DNA of 9,633 nt from Bifidobacteriaceae bacterium. GTDB lineage: Bacteria > Actinomycetota > Actinomycetes > Actinomycetales > WQXJ01. The notes beneath the pieces were generated by a model. That model was not told the DNA's origin and did not search any database. It saw nothing but the letters and a program-made list of their open reading frames with translations. Position 1 is the stretch's first letter. Each line of letters starts with the position of its first letter. Below, piece after piece: positions 1 through 6,101 of this stretch. The stretch is from assembly GCA_031256885.1 (NCBI GenBank), contig JAIRPS010000206.1, positions 1 through 9,633 on the forward strand. The letters are read 5' to 3'. The translations under genes were made by a program, and so were the position numbers.

Positions 1-3000
1 TAAGCATTTGCGCCGTTTTGACGGCGCGCGACCCGTGAGAAAACAGCGGTGGTGGCCACTGGGCTGGATGAAGCACCAACCCAATCGCCGTAACGCAAGG
101 TGAAAGTCTGCGTTGAACCATCAGTATAAGTAATCGTTGCCGTGCCCGATGCCGCAGCATCAGTGGCCGTTCCAACCAAGGCAATCTTGGTGGTATCGCT
201 GGCCAGAGGCAGGCGGAAACGCGAACCATCCGAGATCACATTGTCCGGTGCACCAAATTGGGTGACCGGCAAACGCACCCGCATACCGGCGGTGGCACCA
301 CTGGTCAGGCTGACTGTTGTGCCTTGAACATATGGGTATGGTGTGGCGGTGGCTAGGTCATCAAGATTGAAACTGTAACCGCCGGAATCGCAGTATGCGA
401 TAGTCCCCAAACGGGTGAGGCAGGTCGAATTGAAAGCGCCTTCAAAACTACTAGCCAAAGTGACCAAAACATAGCCGGTGACACTGCCCAGATCAACTGG
501 CCCGGCGGCATCGGCAAAAGTGGCAGCCACTGTGATGGCGTGCAAGCCTGGCGTGGTCAAGCTGTGCGGCAAAGCAATATCGGCAGCGCCGCGTTGACCG
601 CGCACAATCGTGGCGGGAATTGGGCCAGCGCCATCTTGGAAGTCAACTGTGGCGGTAACGTCAGCCAGTTCAATCCGGCCACCAGTCACCGAAGCGACCG
701 CTAAGCCAGTGCCGCTGCCTTGGGCGGTTGACTGTTGCGCTTTGGCTTCAAGAGCTGGCTGGTCAGCTTGCGCCGCTGAACCAAGTGTGGCCGGAACTTT
801 ACCAACACCAAAATCATTGGGGGTGCTTGACAAAGTCAGTGCTAATTCGCCGCCTTGCCGGATTTGCTGCATTGACACATAAGCATGATCATAAGGTTGA
901 CCATTGAGCGTTGCTGAATTGATGTACTGCAAGGTTTGTGAGGTGCCACCTGGTGCAGTGATGGTGAATGGTGTGGTGGAGCCTTCAGGAGTGATCACCG
1001 CCTTAGCGAACATTGGGGCGGTGATGAACCAGTTAGGTGTACCTGGGATGGCGTTGAACGTGCCGAGCATCGAAGCCAGGATCCAGGAAGAAATCGTGCC
1101 CAGGTCATCATTGCCAGGCATGCCGGTGGGCGTGTTGGTGAAAAGCACGCGGGCGGCACGCATGATCGCTGAGGTCTTCCACGGTTGGTTGGTGTAGAAG
1201 TAGGCGTAAGGTGCTTGCAAATCCGATTCGTTATTCGGGTTGAAAGCGTAATTATTGGAGTAGGCGTATGCTCCGCCAACCCACGACTTACCCGGTGCTG
1301 TTGCAAAATCTGCCAGCACATCACTCATGCCAAAGAAGACATCCAAACGCTGGAGCGCTTTTTCTTCACCGCCCATCAGGCTAAATAAGGCTGGCCAATC
1401 TTGGTGAGCAAACCACTGGTACTGCCAGGGCGTGCCCTCATGCCAACCGGACTGGTTGCGTGGATTAGTGCCGTTAACCCAGTCGCCGGCCAGGTTACGC
1501 ACTGACGGAAAACCAGTGAAAGTGACGTCATTGAGTGTGTCAGTGATTGAACTGTTCCAAAGGTTTTCAAAGTTGTAGCAAGCTGAGCGTAAACGCCGCG
1601 CCTCAGTGGTGTGACCCAAGCGCTCCCCCATTGCTGCCAGGCCGCAATCGCCAAAGGCATACTCGTAGGTTGCTGAACCGGATTGGCGGCGATCACCGTA
1701 AGGTAGGCCACCGGTTGACAGGTAGTTCACCCAACCGTTTTCCCAGTAGGACGGATTACCATCGCGTCCACGCACTTTGCTGGAGATTGGCGCTGGCGGC
1801 GTGCCCTGCGAGTTGGTCCATAACCATTGCCAAGCCCGTTCGCGCAGGTCGGAATCGTCATCGAGAATGCCGAAAGCATCAAGTGTGGTCATCCAGGGGG
1901 TGAACGAGTCGCCCGACATCACATTGGTTTCGCCTTGACCTAAGGTCCAACGTGGTGCCCAACCATTGGCATCAGCCTGCCGCACCAATGAGAAAGCCAT
2001 ATCGCGAGCCCGCTCCGGGAAAAGCCAAGCAACAATCTGGTTTTGCGAACGGTAGGTGTCCCACAAGGAGAACATCTGGTAGTAGGGCTTATCTGACTGG
2101 TAAATGGTTGTCATATCGGAGGTTGTGTATTTACCATCGACATCGGAAGCTAGCGAAGGATGTACCAAAGAGCGGTAGAGCGCTGAATAGAAGGTGATCT
2201 TGTCAACTTCTGGGGTGGAATCGGCAATAGCAATGCGGTTCAAAGCGGCATTCCACTTATCATGCGCTTGGGCAGCCAACTGTTCCAGGGTGATCATTTG
2301 ACCACCGGGCAGAGTTTGCTCGGTCACCCGGTTCAGCTCAGCACCAGTTGCTGTGGTGTATGACAAGGCAACGGAGACTTCAATGGGAGCAGTACCTGGC
2401 CCAAAAGTGACACCAGCATTGAGGTTGGAGCCGCTGGCGTTCGAGGCACTGAGGGGTTGGGAAGTCCAGTTGAAACTGGTGCTGGACTGGGCTGACCAGG
2501 TAGCAAACGGCTCAGAGAACTTGGCAGAAAAATGCACACGGTAACGGTCAACACTTGATTCGCTGCAGAAGTTACCACCGGTGATGTAGCCCTGAATCGT
2601 GTCATGGCTGCCATCAGGGTTGGTTAGAATCTGCACTTGACCACCGTAGGATGTGCCGTTTTGCCTGCCAACGTCCACAAAAACCGCCCGGTTGGCGGCA
2701 CCATCGGGGAAGGTGTAACGCTGAATTGCGGTGCGTTCGCTGGCTGCAATCTGCGTTTTAATCCCGTTATTGAAGGTCACCTCGTAGTAGCCAGGTGTGG
2801 CGCTTTCGTTACTGTGGCTGAAAGGCGCACTATAAGCACTGTAACTGGCTGAGTTAGTGAAGGCGGTGACCGGCTGGAAACGGAAAGATGACTGCGTTTG
2901 GCAGCCAACCCCAGCCAGGTGGGTTTGCGAGAACCCAATAATCGAGGTGTCACCATACTGGTAGGCGGCGTAGGCGTTGACCCTGGTGTCTGGCGATGAT

Positions 3001-3221
3001 TGGATCATGCCAAATGGCACAGTCGCCCCCGGGTGGGTGGTGCCATCGTTGGTGTTGCCAATTGACGTGTTGACGTAACTGGCTGGGTTGGTGACCAAGG
3101 GATCATCCGCAGCGGCCGGCAAGGCAGCCGCCCCTATCATGCTCGCGCCCAGCGCAAGCGCGGTTAGCCCAGCGAGCCAGTGCCCCCCAGCTCGCCGTGA
3201 CCTTGTTTGATGCTGTATCAT
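1..3221 (-). CDS. Secreted GH92 alpha-mannosidase, 3' end cut by window edge
   Basis: Exo-acting, calcium-dependent inverting alpha-mannosidase of family GH92, exported to act on mannose-rich glycans outside the cell. Seen: 1073 whole codons from ATG 3221, open to the left edge. RBS GAAGGAG (3228-3234) lies 6 bases upstream. A Sec signal peptide covers about residues 1-38, with basic RSRR, a hydrophobic stretch and an AAA-D cleavage site. GH92 landmarks follow in order: YVNTSIG (49-55) and the PGATVPFGM block, HLAGVGC (101-107), FSLWDTYRSQ (384-393), a GSATYEYAFGD block, HEGTPWQYQW (594-603), NNESDLQAPYAYFY with E665, GNDDLG (703-708) and IPGTPNWFITAPMF (725 on). E595 and D705/D706 are the likely catalytic acid and base by position. 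The catalytic core ends near 810. An Ig/PKD-like segment (about 815-920) and a second beta-domain with PDNV and TYTDGS motifs (about 924-1073) follow. No sortase motif is visible because the end is missing. The family call is firm; the linkage specificity is open. Confidence 0.95.
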   Translation of the reverse strand, partial: MIQHQTRSRRAGGHWLAGLTALALGASMIGAAALPAAADDPLVTNPASYVNTSIGNTNDGTTHPGATVPFGMIQSSPDTRVNAYAAYQYGDTSIIGFSQTHLAGVGCQTQSSFRFQPVTAFTNSASYSAYSAPFSHSNESATPGYYEVTFNNGIKTQIAASERTAIQRYTFPDGAANRAVFVDVGRQNGTSYGGQVQILTNPDGSHDTIQGYITGGNFCSESSVDRYRVHFSAKFSEPFATWSAQSSTSFNWTSQPLSASNASGSNLNAGVTFGPGTAPIEVSVALSYTTATGAELNRVTEQTLPGGQMITLEQLAAQAHDKWNAALNRIAIADSTPEVDKITFYSALYRSLVHPSLASDVDGKYTTSDMTTIYQSDKPYYQMFSLWDTYRSQNQIVAWLFPERARDMAFSLVRQADANGWAPRWTLGQGETNVMSGDSFTPWMTTLDAFGILDDDSDLRERAWQWLWTNSQGTPPAPISSKVRGRDGNPSYWENGWVNYLSTGGLPYGDRRQSGSATYEYAFGDCGLAAMGERLGHTTEARRLRSACYNFENLWNSSITDTLNDVTFTGFPSVRNLAGDWVNGTNPRNQSGWHEGTPWQYQWFAHQDWPALFSLMGGEEKALQRLDVFFGMSDVLADFATAPGKSWVGGAYAYSNNYAFNPNNESDLQAPYAYFYTNQPWKTSAIMRAARVLFTNTPTGMPGNDDLGTISSWILASMLGTFNAIPGTPNWFITAPMFAKAVITPEGSTTPFTITAPGGTSQTLQYINSATLNGQPYDHAYVSMQQIRQGGELALTLSSTPNDFGVGKVPATLGSAAQADQPALEAKAQQSTAQGSGTGLAVASVTGGRIELADVTATVDFQDGAGPIPATIVRGQRGAADIALPHSLTTPGLHAITVAATFADAAGPVDLGSVTGYVLVTLASSFEGAFNSTCLTRLGTIAYCDSGGYSFNLDDLATATPYPYVQGTTVSLTSGATAGMRVRLPVTQFGAPDNVISDGSRFRLPLASDTTKIALVGTATDAAASGTATITYTDGSTQTFTLRYGDWVGASSSPVATTAVFSRVARRQNGANA

Positions 3222-3279
3222 CGTCGACTCCTTCTCGTGTCCGGGAAGCGATTACGGTTCAATCCGCAACCACCGATTT

Positions 3280-3303
3280 TGTCTAAGACAGCGCTGTCAG
3301 CGC
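3280..3303. promoter_or_regulatory. Candidate LacI-family operator in GH92 leader
   Basis: The 12-base perfect palindrome GACAGCGCTGTC (3287-3298) has a central CG step. On the minus strand the 14-base core reads TGACAGCGCTGTCT, one base short of the symmetric form TGACAGCGCTGTCA that LacI-family sugar repressors in actinobacteria commonly bind. It lies about 65 bases upstream of the GH92 start. Two further dyads overlap it: TGTCT-A-AGACA (3280-3290) and GCGCTG-T-CAGCGC (3291-3303). I infer repression of the mannosidase gene by a carbohydrate-responsive regulator encoded outside this window. I could not identify a convincing -10/-35 pair beside it. Confidence 0.5.
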
Positions 3304-3388
3304 GGCTTATCTTTCAGCCTACCACTAGAGCGCCACTGCGACGGGTTTTTGGGCAGTGAAATGTCTCACAAGTTTTGTCAGGTGCCTG

Positions 3389-3412
3389 TGACAGCAGCTG
3401 AAGCGCTGGTCA
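3389..3412 (-). terminator. Possible weak 3' hairpin after lipoprotein gene
   Basis: Ten bases past the lipoprotein stop, the minus strand reads TGACCAGC, a 6-base loop, then GCTG, a two-base bulge and GTCA. This gives an imperfect 8-pair stem. A second 5-pair dyad (TGTCA...TGACA) follows directly. There is no U-run, so it is not a textbook intrinsic terminator. U-less hairpins do occur at gene ends in actinobacteria. The call is tentative. Confidence 0.22.
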
Positions 3413-3422
3413 ACACCAAGAA

Positions 3423-4223
3423 CTACGATTTGGTTGGCGGCGGGTAGATGGCCGGGACTGGCCCTGAGCCGCGAGTGACCTGAGATGCCGAAGGATCGGC
3501 TAATGCGCCGGTTCCGCCAATCGCCCAATTGAGACACTCATCAATCACCTGATGCACTGCCGCCAGGTTGGCGGCGGGGGCATCTTCATCAATCTGAGCA
3601 TCAATCCCCGCCCCGTCAGGCCGCACAAGCAGCATATTGACTTGCAGTTTTTTCATATAACCGGCATCAACAAAACAGGCTTGGGCTTGCCGCAGTTCAA
3701 GTAATGTGAAGCGGGCACCACTATGCTCAACGAGTGTTACCCAATTAGGTAAAAGCGTCCGCAAATCCGCCATGAACGCCGGCGGCTGACCTTTCCACCA
3801 AGTTTCAATTGCCCGTGCCTCGTGCACTAAACTGATGCTCGCCAAAGCAAACTGCACGTCCGCTGTTTGAATAGCTTGGATAATACTGTCCAACTCTTCT
3901 TGACGCTGCATAATATCGCTCGGTTCAACCGGACTAATTGACAAGTCTGCAAAATGAACCTCCTCACGTTCCAACATTATGTTGCGTAAAGCCCGTTCCC
4001 GGGCCGACTCAGCATCAGTTACTTGAAGCGAAGGTTGCACTAATGCTGCTGCTTGGCTTGGTGTGGCCGGATCAGCCAAAAGCGACTCAACAACACTGGC
4101 CGCCGGCGAGGCAGCATCCAGCGGACCAGAGGAGGAGGCAGTAGTAGCACAAGCAACCAAGCCAAGAGACAGTGCGGCAAACAGGCCAGTCAGCAAAACC
4201 GATCCCACAATACGTCGATCCAT
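3423..4223 (-). CDS. Putative lipoprotein of unknown family
   Basis: A small exported lipoprotein whose function I do not recognise. Seen: 266 residues from ATG 4223. A short basic start (MDRR) leads to a hydrophobic stretch ending in lipobox LVAC, with the lipidated Cys at residue 25, so the mature protein should sit on the outer face of the membrane. A Ser/Pro/Ala-rich linker follows. The body is mostly helical and charged (about 70-140), with WWKG (142-145), then a mixed region with two more cysteines (183 and 230) that could form a disulfide. The tail is Pro-rich (VPAIYPPPTKS). Start choice: AAGGAG (4235-4240) is 11 bases from the ATG but 8 bases from an in-frame TTG at 4226, so a one-residue longer form is possible. 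Non-coding stretches flank it on both sides, so it looks like its own transcription unit. Confidence 0.8.
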   Translation of the reverse strand: MDRRIVGSVLLTGLFAALSLGLVACATTASSSGPLDAASPAASVVESLLADPATPSQAAALVQPSLQVTDAESARERALRNIMLEREEVHFADLSISPVEPSDIMQRQEELDSIIQAIQTADVQFALASISLVHEARAIETWWKGQPPAFMADLRTLLPNWVTLVEHSGARFTLLELRQAQACFVDAGYMKKLQVNMLLVRPDGAGIDAQIDEDAPAANLAAVHQVIDECLNWAIGGTGALADPSASQVTRGSGPVPAIYPPPTKS

Positions 4224-4337
4224 CAAAACTTTGACTCCTTCCTGTAGGTCACCGTCTGTTCTGGAGAGACTACCAGAGATAACTTATGACTCTTCCATCC
4301 GTGCAAGTCATTGCATGCACAAAAAATCAGAACACAC

Positions 4338-4356
4338 ATCGCAAAGCGATAATTTA
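4338..4356 (-). promoter_or_regulatory. Candidate -10 with adjoining dyad upstream of lipoprotein gene
   Basis: On the minus strand TAAATT (4356-4351) fits the TAnAnT pattern of a sigma70-type -10 box. It is followed at once by the inverted repeat ATCGC-TTT-GCGAT (4350-4338), a position where a bound protein would block transcription start. I find no good -35 box at the expected spacing. If real, the leader of the lipoprotein mRNA would be roughly 120 bases long. The evidence is pattern only. Confidence 0.25.
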
Positions 4357-4401
4357 CCGTCGTGACCTGGGCGAACACTCTCATATTGCCTTTGTTGTAA
4401 G

Positions 4402-4421
4402 CACTGCACAAGCGTGCAGCG
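4402..4421 (-). terminator. Candidate hairpin terminator for whiB2-GT2-DUF5719 unit
   Basis: Minus-strand CGCTGCAC, loop GCTT, then GTGCAGTG makes an 8-pair stem with a 4-base loop. It lies 52 bases after the DUF5719 stop. The G-U pair forms only in the minus-strand RNA (A-C mismatch on the other strand), which favours a role in this direction. No U-tract follows, so termination strength is uncertain. Confidence 0.4.
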
Positions 4422-4472
4422 TTGAGTATTTCTACTGGAATATTCCATTGAAGCAAGCCGGATGGGTTGTGC

Positions 4473-6050
4473 TCAGTGTTGTTGAATGGGCAGGTGGCGG
4501 GCGAGCGGTGCGGAATCGGCGGGGGTTAGCACGGTGAGTGTGCCGGCGTTTTGATCACCCACCACGGTTGCTAAACCAACAATGGCGCTGCCTTGGAGGG
4601 AATAACGTAAACCAATTGTTTGCTCATTACCGCCAAGATCAGCCACAGTCCAAAGATTTGTGCTGCCACCATTTATTTCAATGGTTTTTTCAGCTGATTC
4701 TTGACCATCAGCATTAACCGCAACCACCCGTAAAGTTACCTGGCTATCAGTTACCCCAGCAATTGTTCTGGTACCTTCAACCACCGGAAGAAAACCACGG
4801 CGTGGCGCATTAGCTCCAGCGCTCCAAGCAATATCACGGGTTGGCACAACAGCAGCGGTTGGCGCACTCCCCTCCACCGCCGGCGACGAGTCCGGTTCAG
4901 CCGGCGTCGAGTCCGGTTCAGCCGGCGTCGTGTCGACAGCCTGCCCTACCTCCACCGACATGGCAGCAGCAATCACCGGGCGGTCCGCCGAAATCAAAGC
5001 ACTGTAGACACCTTCAGCTAAACCAAGTAATGACACTTCGGTGACCACACCAGATGGCACCACCAGGTCCTCTAAGGCCGGCAAGTCAACCACGCCTTGT
5101 GGGCCAACCAAACTGACTTGCACATGTGCATCATGTTTGCCGGGAGCTAATAAACGCAGCACGGTTGGGTCGGTGGTATCTAAATCACTGTTTTCACTGA
5201 CCACACCCGGTAGCACAAAATTGGTCATTGGACTAGCCCCCGGCACCACAAAATCAACGCCAGCCGACACCAAACCATCAAGCCGCGAATGCTGAATGTA
5301 GGCAACAATTTCACCACCGGTAGCCACCACTTTGACAGCCAAACTGGCTGAAGCACTGGCTAAACCATCAAGGCGAATAACTCGCTGCGAATTAGGCGGC
5401 AAAGTCAAGCCGCTGGTCCCCACCGCATCAATTGGCCCTGCCGGACCCCACAGTGTCAAATCAACCTGCACAGCCGTCCCACCAGGGTTAACCAAAGTCA
5501 AACGGACGGAAGAACCAACCTCGGTTGACCCACCCAATAACCAGGCTTCGGCAGTTGGCGCAAAACAGGAAGCACCCGCCAAGCCGCGTAAATCGCCATC
5601 GCCAACATTGATGATTGCGCCGCCGCCGGTCAAAGCACTACCGTCACCAGTGGCTTCGGCGGCAACCACTAATGATTGTGCGCCAACTGTCTGGCTGAGC
5701 ACAGCCAAAGGGGCTGTGGCCGGGTCTTTTGCTGTATCGCCAACTAGCCAGCTGCTGCCGCCAGAACTGCCGGAGACAATGGCGGTGAGCTTTGTCCAAA
5801 CTGTTGAAGGGCGCGGATCATAGGCCGGGTCGTAGATCAGGTCATCGCCAGCGCTCGCTTCAGTTGCCAAACGCAACTCGGCTGGGCAAATCACCCGTGA
5901 AGCGCCAGCGTCAACCGGCACAGCCGGCGGTGAAGCCACTGGCCAAGAAATTGGCGGCGCTTGCCAATCGAACCACAATGCGATTGCCGCTGCACCAACC
6001 AACAGTAAGGCACTCAGGCTGGCGGCAATCACTCTAGCGGGACGTGCCAT
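4473..6050 (-). CDS. DUF5719 family membrane-anchored extracellular protein
   Basis: A 525-residue actinobacterial protein of the DUF5719 type, of unknown biochemical role. Seen: one N-terminal membrane segment (about residues 8-26) with a short basic cytoplasmic start (MARPAR) and no clear signal-peptidase site, so it is probably an anchored protein facing outward. The family body includes VICPAEL with Cys55, then SCFAP with Cys162, AWLLGGSTEVGSSVRLTLVN (169-188), a WGPAG turn (201-205) and repeated short beta strands, consistent with one or more Ig-like beta-sandwich domains. Cys55 and Cys162 may pair. A Pro/Glu/Asp/Ser linker (about 374-396) with a 7-residue repeat divides the body from a C-terminal beta region (about 405-525). 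Start: ATG 6050, with AGGAGG (6058-6063) 7 bases upstream. It follows the glycosyltransferase gene by 51 bases and is likely co-transcribed, suggesting an accessory role in glycan assembly or display. Confidence 0.85.
   Translation of the reverse strand: MARPARVIAASLSALLLVGAAAIALWFDWQAPPISWPVASPPAVPVDAGASRVICPAELRLATEASAGDDLIYDPAYDPRPSTVWTKLTAIVSGSSGGSSWLVGDTAKDPATAPLAVLSQTVGAQSLVVAAEATGDGSALTGGGAIINVGDGDLRGLAGASCFAPTAEAWLLGGSTEVGSSVRLTLVNPGGTAVQVDLTLWGPAGPIDAVGTSGLTLPPNSQRVIRLDGLASASASLAVKVVATGGEIVAYIQHSRLDGLVSAGVDFVVPGASPMTNFVLPGVVSENSDLDTTDPTVLRLLAPGKHDAHVQVSLVGPQGVVDLPALEDLVVPSGVVTEVSLLGLAEGVYSALISADRPVIAAAMSVEVGQAVDTTPAEPDSTPAEPDSSPAVEGSAPTAAVVPTRDIAWSAGANAPRRGFLPVVEGTRTIAGVTDSQVTLRVVAVNADGQESAEKTIEINGGSTNLWTVADLGGNEQTIGLRYSLQGSAIVGLATVVGDQNAGTLTVLTPADSAPLARHLPIQQH
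4880..4935 (-). repeat. 21-base tandem repeat in DUF5719 linker
   Basis: Two full 21-base units (4880-4900 and 4901-4921) differ at one base, and a third partial unit follows (4922-4935). They encode TPAEPDS-type heptads in frame, so copy-number change would lengthen or shorten the linker without a frameshift. The segment is acidic, Pro-rich and probably extended. Confidence 0.85.
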
Positions 6051-6101
6051 GAACGCACCTCCTCAGTGAACCACCAGCAGCTGAACTTGCAAATGTCATG
6101 A

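Larger units (their letters stand above)
4224..4472. other. AT-richer intergenic region with several short dyads
   Basis: This gap between the DUF5719 gene and the lipoprotein gene is visibly richer in A and T than the flanking genes. It holds the hairpin at 4402-4421, the dyad at 4338-4350 and another dyad TGCAA-GTCA-TTGCA (4302-4315). It also contains a minus-strand open frame of 77 codons (4223-4456). That frame starts only with TTG, has no visible RBS and shows no recognisable motif, so I do not call it a gene. The region most likely carries the 3' end of one unit and the promoter and leader of the next. Confidence 0.5.

Noticed and set aside
995..2614. Minus-strand open frames of 90-111 codons within the mannosidase, which could suggest a broken gene
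   Set aside because: They are in a different frame from the GH92 reading. The GH92 frame reads from ATG 3221 to the edge with family motifs in the expected order, so there is no sign of a frameshift or stop.
3334..3358. CACTGC...GCAGTG inverted repeat as a terminator
   Set aside because: It has six pairs with a 13-base loop and no U-run on either side. Chance is sufficient.
4223..4456. 77-codon minus-strand frame as a small gene
   Set aside because: It has only a TTG start, no Shine-Dalgarno, no recognisable motif, and lies in a region that looks regulatory. It is kept as a finding to check, not as a gene.
5332..5823. 163-codon plus-strand open frame
   Set aside because: It lies opposite the DUF5719 gene, has Thr/Pro/Ala/Lys-rich low complexity and no domain. 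It is a shadow frame.
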